A stretch of DNA of 64,000 nucleotides from Sipunculus nudus (Eukaryota; Annelida; Sipuncula; Golfingiida; Sipunculidae). The stretch covers positions 108,769,142-108,833,141 of the forward strand of contig CM049306.1 of assembly GCA_026874595.1 (NCBI GenBank), in the 5' to 3' direction. Positions 12,471-25,300 of the stretch are shown here, one piece after another; positions within the stretch are counted from its first letter, which is position 1, and each line of letters opens with the position of its first letter. A program made the position numbers and the translations under genes. The notes beneath the pieces are model-generated. The model was not told the origin of the DNA. It ran no database searches and worked only from the letters and a program-made list of their open reading frames with translations.

Positions 12471-13199
12471 CCTGAGGCCACACACCAAAACATAAAACAC
12501 AGACAGTGTGGATCCAGGCTTTTCTGCCAAAATATAAACTTGTATATACAATAAACATATTCCCCACATTTCTAACTATTTTTTATTGATGCCCTGTATG
12601 TCCAGCAGGTGTACCGTGCATTGTGTGTCCTGTGACTTTACCCCCATTACCCTCCTGTGTTGCTTTGGATATTCAGTGCATGTACGTGACATTTCTCAAA
12701 TACGTGACACTCTTTAGTGTGTTTGTAAAACGATCAGGCAGTAACAGATTAACCTGTGTCTATTTTGATAAAGCGATCTCACCATGCACTGTGGCCTATA
12801 TTCTTTTGCCCCCAGGCGGGTGAAGGGATGGTTTTATTTTTCATGGGAATTTTATCAGACTTGGCTTCAAAGGATCTTTTTTTGCCTGAGCATAAAGTTA
12901 CCTACGAGCACTTCACACAATCGAGGAAAGCTCGATAAAATAGGCACCCCCCCCCCCCCCGCCCCCCAACCGTTGGTTTAGTATATGTTATCTTTTATTC
13001 AATTGGGATTTTTTTATTTTGAGTGTTTATTTATCCAAAAGTTGCCATTACCCGCCCAATAAAGTCTGAAATATAACTTTTCAAACATTTCGTATAGCGT
13101 CCCTCTTGCATTCGTTCTAATTCAGATAAGAACTAATTAATTGAAGCAGGTCGGTTGGGTGGAGGGTCCGTTACTGCTTATTAGATCGCCCTCAACTCA
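12471..13199. other. Intergenic, no gene recognised
   Basis: Short ATG or non-ATG frames around 12620-12980 show no domain. A poly-C run lies at about 12947-12960. Nothing else is supported. Confidence 0.5.
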
Positions 13200-13201
13200 T
13201 A

Positions 13202-13770
13202 TTATTAGGCCCTGTCATATATTGAGTCATATATAGCCATACAGTGAGAGTTTCTACAATATAAGCCACGGTACAACGGATCCGTTGCATCTTCTTTGAC
13301 TGCTTGTTTAATGCTTAACAACAAGACACAGGATAACACCATTTTAACACCGATAAGTATGTGTTGCATGGTTTCGATCACCACTAAAAATAAACTTGGA
13401 TAATCATTTTTAAACATTTACTGACCTTTTTACCAGAGGCATATCAGCGAATTTAGTTTAGACAAAGAAAAACAGCCATATAGGCACTTGAATACCTCAC
13501 TGGAAGACTCGCTGACTCGAGGGAGGGAGCAGTCTCCACCAGAGGTCACTACCCCTACGATAATAGCATAGCGGTGGTGACCTCTGGTGGAGATAGGGGA
13601 AGGACGGAGAGCCAGAATTTTGTTACATTTTAAAAAGTGACGCATTGGCACGGGGTTATGTTTACGACCCTGGTTACAAGGGCATTTGATGGTGTGTAGT
13701 TTGAGGTTTATATTGTAGGCACTACCATGCACTGTATGGCTTTCGGACTCAATATATCAGGGCCTAATAA
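13202..13770. mobile_element. TA-flanked MITE with an internal hairpin
   Basis: The left end TTATTAGGCCCTG is exactly complementary to the right end CAGGGCCTAATAA. Inverted similarity continues inward through ATATATTGAGTC and AGCCATACAGTG, for a TIR of about 45 bp. TA dinucleotides flank both sides (13200-13201 and 13771-13772), as in Tc1/mariner-type insertions. The centre holds a hairpin (13533-13593) with 17-bp arms. No transposase is encoded. The minus-strand frame 13430-13732 lies inside it and looks incidental. Confidence 0.75.
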
Positions 13771-15058
13771 TACCGGGCTGCCAAGCTGCCTGTGGATTGT
13801 GTGTAAACTGACATTTGATTGGCTGTTGGTCACATCATATGCACGATGTTTTTTAGCAGACACCGACCCGCCACTTGGTGTATAAGCCTATCATTGCCGG
13901 TCAATCCGCAGCGCAAAAATCAGCAGCTTCTATAGATGCGCGAAATTTCCGCTACCTCGAGAGCGTACCCGCGCCATGTTTCTTCTTAAATCATTCGTTT
14001 CCAGTTTAACATGGAAGTTATTTATTCACCCATGTCTGTCTGTGTTTCTGTTTGTCTGTCTCTCTGTTTCTTACTTTGCATATACCTAGTATATCTAGCA
14101 GACAGAGTTATCAATGAAATCCTGAAATATTGATGAGACCCTCACCTTGCTGCAAGAAAGAATTAGCACTGACATTTGGCGGCGGAATCTTGTGCAATAA
14201 GACATGTATATATACAGTTATGCCGCTCACTGTCACTCATTTCGCCAAAAGAATACGCCTTGTAACATATTTGATCGTTGTGAAAGAATTATGGACCCCT
14301 AAAGTGACTTATTTTCATTTATTCTCCTTTTTACAAAAACACAAAGGCCAGTGCATGCGAGCTCATCTGAACACTGCGTCCATGATGGTTTAATGAAGCC
14401 AGTTACACGCCAGAGACTCCAACAGGTTTTTAAAATAAGATTATAGGGGTTTCACTTTTATTATTTGAGGTATAACATACGATCTTACATTGTTGACACT
14501 TCCTGCACGATGTCACGATAGCCGATAAATTAAACAAATAAAACAGACTACTAGTATGTTGAAGAGCTCTGTTAGCCAATGAAAGGCGTAACGTCAAGTG
14601 TGCAGTAAATGAACTTAAAAGTAAGCGGTGGCAGAGGTATGCGCACAGATTCTTCCTACCTTTGCCTCTGTATCCATTCGACAGTTATATCCATTTGACA
14701 GTTATTTGCCCAACACAGAAATCTGGAAAACTTGTTCCTCTCCTCAATGCAAACAAAAGATGTACCATACAAAAGAGTGAAACAAGTAAATATATAAAAT
14801 TATAAAATAATGTACAAGTTTCTTCTATGTTTTAATTGGTCGATATTCCAACAATTAAAAAATATGTCTTGCATTTATTTATTTATGTCCGAGACATAAA
14901 AGCCCCGCCAGAATGAAACTCAAGCCACTCGCTAATACTAATACCAATCAATAGCTCTGTTGTAAAGAAAAAGCAGTAACAATGGGACACAATCCTTTAA
15001 ATTAAAATCAAATTTATGGTGATCCAGGTGACCTCAAAAATTTAATTGTCTGTTCATT

Positions 15059-15061
<3 letters not shown>

Positions 15062-15150
<89 letters not shown>
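15062..15150. repeat. (TA)n microsatellite
   Basis: About 89 bp of uninterrupted AT/TA. The apparent Tyr-Ile frame across it is not a gene. Confidence 0.95.
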
Positions 15151-15153
<3 letters not shown>

Positions 15154-17337
15154 CTATGGGGTCAGCAACGGTATACGTAATCTGATTTACTGAAAACCAA
15201 CTCTGTCGTGATATCCCAAATTCAGGTGACAACAGATTTGGGTAATTGCTTAATTCAGCTCATATATACATGTTTATAATAAATTTTACAGTCAATATCC
15301 CCGAAGGCGTCTTTATATTATTAAAAAGTAAACGATCAAAGCCCTTTAGGTTATATATAGGCCAGACAATTTCAGCAGTATAACATATAAGATGGCCTCT
15401 AAAAAAATCCAAGGTTATTTCGATCTGTTGTTTATAACTCTGTCTGGCGCTTCAGATCCTGGCATGACAGAAAGAGATTTTTCTCTTTGAAGACTGTCAT
15501 ATCAAGGACTCACATTCCTAAATATGGACCATTAGATATGTCTACTCAGAATTGGCTGTTCGAAAATGACTCTAAAAGTTCCGCCCTCTCCGAAACTGCG
15601 TCATATTAATGTCCGACTTGCCTGTGAACTAAATGTTTGTCCCCTTCGCCCATGCAAGCCCACTGTGCCTGGATGGCGGACAGAATTGCAAACGTCCCCG
15701 TTCTTGGATCTGAAAGGTCCGTGAATTAATCCATAAATCCCCTCCAAACCCCCGAACAACAAGTGATACAGTTGCGGATCAAATATTTTTAGAGGGGGTC
15801 CAATTCAAAAGGAAGGCGAGGGAGAAAAGTGTGTGTGTCTGGTGTCTTAAACTTTAAAAAGGTCGCGGTGGCTGACAACTGGTTGACAGACCCAATGGTT
15901 CTCCCACCCCCCCCCCCCCCCCCCCTCAAGCTGCTAATGTGATAGATTGTGCATTTCTCCCGACTTTACTGTCATTAGAAAGATCTGGAACCTTCGAAGC
16001 AAACATTTCAACGCCTGTATCCCTTTACCTTATTCGTAAAATCGCTTTGATTATTGTTCATGCATGGTCTGTTTTAAGGCCTCGCCATCGCTGTTATAAA
16101 TATCGCCGTAAATATAATAATTCTTAGCGAAATTTTGTAAAATATCATACACAATGATAATCTAAGATAACAATCAAATGATGAAAATACCTCTGTTAAT
16201 TATTTGCCAATTCTGAAGCTATTTCTTGTTTTGACGGCCATAGTTTATGATGCTGCCATTCAAGAACCCTTTGGTTTCCCAGGTCCTAAAAGGCATTCGC
16301 CATGTCTAGCGAAAATATTTTCTAGGTTTAGAAGGAGAACTTTCCAGATGGGGTACATTATCCTTTCAGATGCCTGCGGACGCCGACATCTGCATTATAT
16401 ATACGTTGGTTTCCTTGCTGTATGAACATACCGTATAAGCGTCAATTTTTAGTCTATATACATTCATCACCATCAAAGATATTAACAATCATCAAGATGT
16501 ACCCTAACCAACTCTTGTTCTTGGAAAGGATATAACTTCGTTTGATGATTTAACCGTTAATGTTTAAATTGAAATTCCACACCAGGATGGAAGGAAAGCC
16601 TCGCCATACATCCACTGTTTTATATATAGTATGAATGCAACATGCACCGGAGCCATTATAAAGGAATAACCTTAAATTATACTTTAGACCTGTTGTCTGA
16701 GCTTACATGGAGACCCGCTACCTCTGTTCTACATCGGGTCATACTTGACCACCAGGGTGCGCAGGTGAGCTGTGTAATAAAGAAGGCCCCAGTACCAACG
16801 AATGGCGCTGGCCCAGGGCGGAATCAATTTTTTTTTTAATATGATAGCTATCCAGATTGCCTCAGTTAATACATGTTCCTTTGGGTATTACTTTTCTTCT
16901 CCAACTTTTTATCAAATCCGTTCATGATTTGAGTGAAATTGCTAAAGGACAAACCAATCAACAAAGTAATCAACGCGGAGGGAATAATTAAGTACCGAAC
17001 CACCTGTATAATTACAGATATTCACTTCCTCTTGACGCAGTGACTTATGGGATATTGTTACAATGACGTATCAATACTTGGTTATACTATATAGATCGTG
17101 CCTGATAGGCCTACACTGAAATACGGTAATACAAAACCTCACACTATTTCTGCTTTACGTCTTTCTTTAAAGCCTATATAATATCAGCCTACACAACAGG
17201 TTTTGATGGTTACAAGCGGAGTCAAATTTCATCAAAATAACGTAGCCTCGGATATACAGCCTTGTTCTGAAAAGCCCCACTATGTTTGTTGCATTTGCTC
17301 ATCTATCAAAGAGTAAAGCTGCGTTGTACTCAGTGAC

Positions 17338-17338
<1 letters not shown>

Positions 17339-17423
<85 letters not shown>
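17339..17423. repeat. (TA)n microsatellite
   Basis: About 85 bp of pure TA, flanked by ordinary sequence. Confidence 0.95.
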
Positions 17424-17424
<1 letters not shown>

Positions 17425-17753
17425 AGGCAGGGCTGGAGACAGTGAGTGTGGCCATTCATTTATTGCGTAAGGACGAAACATTAAAGATAATAGGTGGTTT
17501 TGATTGAATACTACTTTGTAAATCGCTATATAAAAATCAGAGCAACCATTACAAACAGTTAAGTCCGAGAGCCCACTCTGCCGGTTTGTAGGAGTATTTT
17601 GGTTGTATAAAGGTGTTCATTGCTATATAAAGGCATCCTGGTATCTTTAATAAAGATGTTTCTTCAAAAATACTAGATCGACCGCACTGTATTTTGAGTT
17701 CCATGCATACTATATGGGACCCTCTCCTTCTCCTTTTGAACATGCTTACAAAG

Positions 17754-17757
<4 letters not shown>

Positions 17758-17793
<36 letters not shown>

Positions 17794-17809
17794 AGAGAGA
17801 GAGAGAGAG
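17758..17809. repeat. Compound (TG)n(GA)n microsatellite
   Basis: A TG run of about 34 bp passes directly into a GA run of about 18 bp. Confidence 0.95.
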
Positions 17810-18655
17810 AAAAACACGATTTTATCGAGCTCTTTTTCACACAGTTAAATTTCCCTTCTTCCTGAGCTTTTGTTCTGTTTCCCACACCTCTGTTCCTGAG
17901 GATAATTCTTCAAAGGATACGTCAATTGAACAGAAATTACCCTCTCTCCTCTTTTAAAGCCAGCAATCTTTCAAAATGATTTCTGGCGTATTAATCAATT
18001 CTAAGCAATAGCTGCTAGGAAAGATTGTAATAACGGAGAAAGAGTTTGTCTGTACTAGCTATCAGTCAAAAAGGTACAGCAGCTAATGTGGACAAACAGA
18101 AAAACCATGTAACCTAAGATGGTTGGTTGTATACATGCGAAAGTTTAAAGTTTTCTATACATTTTATTCCATAACGCCTTTTGTAAAAGTCTGTTCGTCG
18201 GATGTCCTTTGTTGAATATATTTGGATTATTTTGGCGGGACCCCCACATGTTAAACACACTTGTGTGCGTTGTGACCGGCGTTTTCTTGCCTTTATTTTA
18301 ATAGAAGGTTCCGGGATTATCTTTAGTTAAAAGATGTCTTATATTGGGATAGACCCCTAAGTTTTACTACAAAACTTAACGATATGATACATATAGCTTT
18401 AGGAAATAACTTGATCAGTTTCCATGTGTAACTTTCAGTTTTTATGCAAAATGTCTCGATTTCGGCGTGAAAGTCGTGCGCAGGAGGTCAGCCCTCCCTG
18501 TGCTTCTGTTCCCGGACCTGTGTTAATTCAGCAGTTTTTTGTTTACTTTCTGCCCTTTTCTGCAAATATCGGCCGAATAAAAACGGTCTTTTATCAGTGT
18601 TGAGGTACCCTTAACCGCTTTCCTTTCGTTAGAAATCGTTTCTTCTCAAGACACT

Positions 18656-18784
18656 CATTATATATGTGATCGCTGACAAGTGGCGCGGAGTTCGTCTGAC
18701 AGTAATGCCATCTGCTGTCAATAAAAGTGACTATACCTCTTGGGTAAGCAAGACTGGACCGGCGTGGGTAGGTAAGCCGTGAAG
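18656..18784 (+). promoter_or_regulatory. Putative DDRGK1 core promoter and 5' UTR
   Basis: A TATATA-like stretch lies at about 18659-18665, some 120 bp before the DDRGK1 ATG. The intervening sequence is more GC-rich than its surroundings. The start context is GAAGATGG (A at -3, G at +4), a good Kozak match. The transcription start is not visible from sequence alone. Confidence 0.3.
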
Positions 18785-18872
18785 ATGGATCCGCTATTGC
18801 TTGTGGCAGTTGGGGTGTTGGTATTGATATTAGCCATATTTGTTAAATTATTGTCATCATCGTCAAAACAAG
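18785..18872 (+). CDS. DDRGK1: DDRGK1 exon 1 (coding part)
   Basis: Encodes residues 1-29 plus one base. [19 protein letters not shown] is the ER signal anchor, followed by a Ser-rich linker. The donor is AAG/GTAAGA, phase 1. Confidence 0.93.
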
Positions 18873-19342
18873 GTAAGAGTTGGACCCGGTATAAGATGTA
18901 TTGAATTTTGAAAGGTTATTTTATATGTTCTCTACCATAAAGCTGATGATATACATGTCCAACTGTCGATGTTGCAACAACACTGTCATTAAATTAATTA
19001 TGTCAACAGGCCGAGACCCAGCTGTATCTCTGTATATATACAGAGCCTCAGAGCCATAGGCCTCCACCTTCATTTATCTAGCGGACGGAGCGGACGGAAC
19101 AGTACCTGTTGTGACTCTGTGTTGGGTGTCTGTCTCAGTGAGACATTTGTTTCAGCCAGTGGTGTGCATGTACAGTAAAACCTGAGTGTTAAGACCACCT
19201 GATGTGCCACACCAAAAGCGGTCTAAAGTCACAGGTGGTCTTAAGTCACAGGTGGTCTAAGTCTCAGCATGAAGTGAACAAAATATATCAAGGCATATAT
19301 GTCAACGTAAACATTTATTAATTTATTATACAAATACATACT

Positions 19343-19385
<43 letters not shown>

Positions 19386-22300
19386 TAGATATAAATAATC
19401 AAGATATTCACAACAATATTTACTTAAAACAATTAATCAATCTTGCTCTTCTTAACAAATAACAAAGGGAATCTTATTTATAATTATAAAAGAAAGCTGG
19501 TCCTTTTATAACTTTATTAAACAAGCCTTTGAATAGCCTGTTTGTCATATTGCACAAACACAAACCACTAATTAATGATATGCCATGAGTACACACTGAG
19601 TCACTTTGTTGATCACTGACTTGTGCTCACCGTAATTAGAGGCAGACCCCGTCAAAATCTCAATAAACTTCAAAGCAGGTATATAGGGATTGATAATTCG
19701 ATTACAGGTGACTTCTCACGTTATTAAACAGTCTCTCTATATTGGTACTATAGTAGTTAGCAGTGAGTCCTATTGTCTTATTGATGAATATTCTATTGAT
19801 TTTATTGAAGCAGGTCGTCAGTTTGTCATCGTCACAAACTGACATGTCAAGTGAAAATGTGTGTGATAAAGCAATGGATAATTACTTGACAGTTGATCGC
19901 TTACTTAAAGAAACAAACTTACTTTCATGACTCACTTTTTTAAATCAGGGCAAATGTTATTTACACATCGCTAAGATTAGTTATGAACTCCGGTCAACAA
20001 CCGCAGCGTTGTGAATGTGACTGCGTTGTCAGAAATACAATGGGAGTTCTATTCGATGAATATTAATTAGGGATTTCCCCTAGAGCACGTCTTAACTTAG
20101 GACGCCAGGTGCCACTACCGCTACATTAGGCGGTCGCTTAACTGAGGTTAAGATCAGCGACCGGCCACATTTGAGCGGTCAGTGGTCGCGTACCACAAAC
20201 ACTTGCTCAACACAGAGGCATTAAAGAGTGATTAAGCTCGGTGCATTCAGTTTTCGGTCATAAGTCACAGACGGTCGCTGGCAGCAGTGAACCCTTGGTT
20301 CAGGTTTCACTGTATTACTATTATATCATCACTGCTAACCTCCTTGCCCATCCAGCTGAAATGTTTATATCAAGGAGTTAATAAAAATGGAAATTAAACT
20401 CTGGGTCTGGCCATGTCATATGTTGCTGACGGATATCATAAACCCTGCTGGTCAAAGGCACAGAGAGATGCCTCTGATATTGAAGCCTGGCACTAATTGA
20501 TACAGCAAATAACTACCCTTCATCATGACTTCAGAATGACTTATTAGTTTCTGGAGATCCAAAGACTCCTGAGCCATCAATTGGCAGTGGTAAAAAAGGG
20601 AGATAATACAAGAATAACAACAGCAGTGAAGCAGCAGATCACTGGCTTACACTGTTTTCAATAAAAATGTGATCCAAACATGGGTGACAAAATTTTGGCA
20701 TCCACAGATTTCTTTAAAACAAGGCTTATAATTAATATATAATTACAAAGCAAACAATCTGTGCATTCATAATTCTGGTCAGTGTTATTCCTGTATATAT
20801 CACTCTTAGCCTGACAAACTCCAGTGGACTGCATTAGTAACATCTGACAGCCACACTGTGGAAGGCCTGTGCCTGACACTGTGGTACAATAGGTGCACAA
20901 TAGGGTTAGTGGGCTTATCACATCTGAATTGCAATCAGTGCATGGCTGACACACAAGTTCTGGCAGGGCTTCCTTGAGTTGGATCTCCATTTATATGAAC
21001 TTCTTTGTTTTACATGCACCCCACAGGCTGAAACAAATGTGTGTAACCAGTGGTAGGCTGAGTGCCACAGGCACCAGACAACAGATGTACATGTTAAAAC
21101 TTAACTATGTGAGGTATTTAAATGATCTAATTTGATGATCAACTAACATATATACTTTCATAATAATTTTCAAAAATATGTATGAAATTATTGAATATAA
21201 TTATAACTTTTATAACTATATTTGACACTGCTTGCTGAACACTTTAGAAATACTTATATTATTTAATATCAACTTTAAAATGAGAATTATTAGTAATCAA
21301 AAACTTATTTGTTATTTTTTGGCATATTTCGCATTTGTAAATGTTCCTTGGAAAAGTCCTCAAACCAGGAAATGTGTAGTCAAGATAATTTAGAAGACTT
21401 GGTAAATCATAAATGGATGAACTCTGATAAATTAATAAATTGAAATAACCTGTTTTAATATCAGCTATAGCAATCAGCACTCAACAAGGAATGAGGAAGA
21501 CATTTTGCAGTTTCAGGATCCAGAGTAGCTACCAGTATAAAATCCTTGACAATCCTTGTATCATTTTTAGCTCAGCTGACTATAAGTCATCTGAGCTATA
21601 GTCGTGGTCCATTGTCCGTCGTCCGTCCGTCTGTCGGTCCGTCCGTCCGTCCGTCCGTAGATGTGGCACGTTTTGAAACCGTAAGACCTAGGAATCCAAA
21701 ATTCAGCATAATGTTAGATGTCCCCATGATCTCCTATCAAACCGAAAACTGGGTCTTTGCGACTTTGTTCCTTTGAGAAATTAAAGAAAAACCTCAATTT
21801 TTTATTAAAATTCTATTTTCACACTTCAGGACTGCCTAATATCAAAACCACTCATCTGTCTTTCCTCATATTTACCATAAATATTCCTCCATATAGTTCC
21901 TATGTACATGCCAGAAATTAAGTCTGTAAAGTATAAATTCTTTCAGTTATGGGCCCAAACATAATGGACTTTGTAAAAAATCAGGAAAAATAATAACTCA
22001 CTTAAAATGAAAAATTTTGAAACTAGAGTCTATTTTCTCAAGTATATAACTATGTTTAATTAAGATTCAATTGTTTACCCAAAATTAGATCTGAATTTTG
22101 TAAATTTTTTAAGTTATTAGCATAAAAAAAAATCAGTACCTTAAATTTTGCCCAACTTTGACCATGGCACGTTTTTTTCCTGTAAGCACCATTGATTTAA
22201 TTTTCACAGCATGTAAACATATATATTTAGTTTGTCTAAATCTGAAATTTGAAAATAAAAGCTTGAAAATTAAGTTAGTTATTGATTTTTTTTCTGTAGT

Positions 22301-25300
22301 CACTTGCTTTGATTACAGATGCAGGGTCCCACTCCAGGTCACTGGAAGTCAGCTATGCCAGGGTTTCTGATTTGTTACAGTCACTGGGGGAGATCCCCTG
22401 CTGTGACAGGTGTACAGTTATTCTCATAACACCACCCGAATCACCCCCCCCCCCCCTGCAAACCCAACCCACCAAGTGTTATGCAGTAATTGTTATTGTT
22501 TTCACTGTATCTCCTTAATTGTTATGCTGTTTCCACTCCGAATGCTGTTTCCACTCTGATATGCAAAAACTTTCCTTGAAAAAATAATTCAAGGTGTAAT
22601 CCAGAAGATGCAATGTTGTGTAATGTAGCATATTTAAAGAAATCAATTTTCTTTTAAATGATTTTAACAAATATAAATGAACCCATCAGTATGCTTAAAT
22701 TATTTTAAAATATGAAGCACATTATGGATAAATAAAGACACAATTAAAAATTGTGAAATCTAAATCAAGTATTATTTTTAGATATTTATTGTTTTGCAGA
22801 TTTAAAAGATATATTTTTGTGGTAAAAAATAAATAAACATTTGTATGCATGATGTGGTGTTATCAGACAAGATTGAGATTTATGATGATGCAATTGAGAA
22901 TTATGAATCAACTTTTATATTCAGATATATATGTTAAATTGGAAATGTATAGAAATATAAACTTAAATTAGAAAATAATTGATGTGATAAAAAAATCAGG
23001 ATTTAATACAAACATTTGTTCATTATTTTCCTGCCTCAGCAGAATTTGAGATCAGGCTTTGTTTGCCCTGTTTTATGTTGTTAATTAGCTATATTTCAGC
23101 TGTATACATTTCATAAAAAATACATATATAATTAAAAATATATATTATGCAAAAAATAGATTCAATTGAACAAATGTGTAAACTACTGAAATGTCAACAG
23201 TTAATCGAAAAACCAACTAATGATCATGGTAATAGTACAGATCATTTGTTCACAAACTGCTCACATGCTCTAGTTTCAACATTAGGAAACACATGGTCAG
23301 GTCACAAAATATTTTTTGCAACAATTTCTTGTTCATCAATACAAACCAATCATATAAACCAACCATGGCCTTTATTACCTCTTCCTCTTACACTTTATCT
23401 CCATTAGATATTATTTTAGATTTTTACCTTCAAGGTTAACGTCAGCTGAGCACAGTGACCCATAGGTCCCTTGTTTCGGTATTTTTAAGCCATGAAAGTG
23501 CTTCACCTTGACTTCAGGTAATCCTGAAAGTGTTCTTGATCATAACATGTGTGATGAATAACACTGACTGATTTAATGCAGGAGAAGGTCAGGATGAACC
23601 AGTTGAGGAAGCACCAGCTCGAGCTCCGAGAGTGCAGCGTGATGTGGCAATGGCTGGAGGTCGCAGGGTCAGGGCCCCTCGTAACCGCATGCATCGAGCT
23701 GTAAGAGCAGAAGATTCAGGTGTGTGAAAGTATAGTTAAAAAAAACAGATAAATGTATAGATAGCAGGGTTGGGGCCAGGTACAAGTGAAAGTACCCAGG
23801 TACAGGTACTTGTGAATTGGCCAGGTACAGGTACAGGTACATTTATTTTATGATCACTTAAGAGACATTTTACGGATAATAAAAGCTGCATAAATTCAAG
23901 TATGTGCAAGTTAACATGCATTTTTTCTATCAAACAATATTGAAGTCATTTGCTAAAGTAAATTTTATTAGAATTTATTATCTGTATGGCATCATACATT
24001 CATAAACATAATATGCAAGTGTATTAAAAGTCCATTAAGTGCACCAAGTCGAGTATGAAACCAGACATTCACAAATATGATATTCAGGTCTACTGAAAGT
24101 CCAATAAGTACACCAAGTGCAGTATGACACCATACTTCACAAACATGATATTTGTGTACTAAAAGTTCATTAAGTGCATCAAGTAGAGTATCAGCAAATG
24201 ATTTGCTCAATTAGTGGTTACAGCTGATTTCACACATATGACCATTCTGGAGGTGTGATAACAATTCATTTCATAAGCAGTTTATCACGCTGATGGCTTG
24301 CTGATTATTTTACACTACAGGTAACCAATTTTAATACTAAAAGAGAAAAAAACTTAAAAACACTGAGAATATGAAAGTGTACCTGGAGTACCTTGTACCA
24401 GGTACAGGTACTTCAGTTCCAGGTACAGGTGCAAGGAACTTCCTACTCATGACCGGCAAGTACAGGTACAGGTACAAGTACTCTGAAATGTGTACCGTGT
24501 ACCTAGGTACAGGTACATGTACAGGTACAAGTACTTGGTCCCAACCCTGATAAATAGTAAAGATATATTAAATCACTATAAAACAATCTGATTTTCAGTG
24601 ACTGCTATCGTAACATGTCATATAAGTAGAAGGTGATATCACATCTGCTCAGTTCCAAATGAAATTGTGAGAAGAAATACAAGACCAGAATGTACAGTGG
24701 AACCCCGCCTTGCGACCACCCCACAATTGCGACCACCCCACAATTATGACCATTTTGCTTGGTCCCGAATTTTTTTTAGTTTATTTATGTTTAAAAATGA
24801 CTCAAAATTACGACCACCCCTGAATTCAGAATTACGACCAGATTTCCTGGCCCCAGCGCTAATGCGACCCCGCTAATGCGACCACCGCCGAGAAGTACTG
24901 AAACAACATTTGTCAAGAGTCAATGGCTGCGTCTTGTCACAGGCGCCTGATCGAAAGATCAAAGCGGGTAACAAGGTTTCTTAACCCGAGTGTTAATCTG
25001 GTCCCGCATATCTTCCCGACTCGGTGTCTTCGCTTAGACTCGTTGAGGTGTAAGTTATAGATCAAAGAGGGTAACCATCGGCCTGATTACTTAATGAGCC
25101 GGTCTGACCTGGGGTCAGATGCTAATTGCCCCTCAGTGATCACCTGTATTACAGCTACCCTAAGTGTTGGGTTGCGGGCTTAATATTTCAAGTCATCACA
25201 TATTGTTCGATCCTCATTGGTAAAATTAACGACCTAGTTAATCTTAAATGTGTTCATACGTTACTGACACTGGGTATTGAGCAGTCAGTAAAATGTATAA

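Larger units (their letters stand above)
13773..18600. other. Upstream flank of DDRGK1, no gene recognised
   Basis: Mixed sequence with microsatellites (listed separately), a poly-C run near 15906-15925 and several short frames, many with non-ATG starts. No exon with both splice sites and a recognisable peptide was found. Confidence 0.45.

Noticed and set aside
8750-12495. Several ATG frames in the 339-bp units (for example those reading DMGNRDLISGFQGDFSW) as a repeat-encoded protein family
   Set aside because: The frame is broken at different places in each unit, similar frames exist on both strands of the array, and the similarity simply reflects DNA repeat identity.
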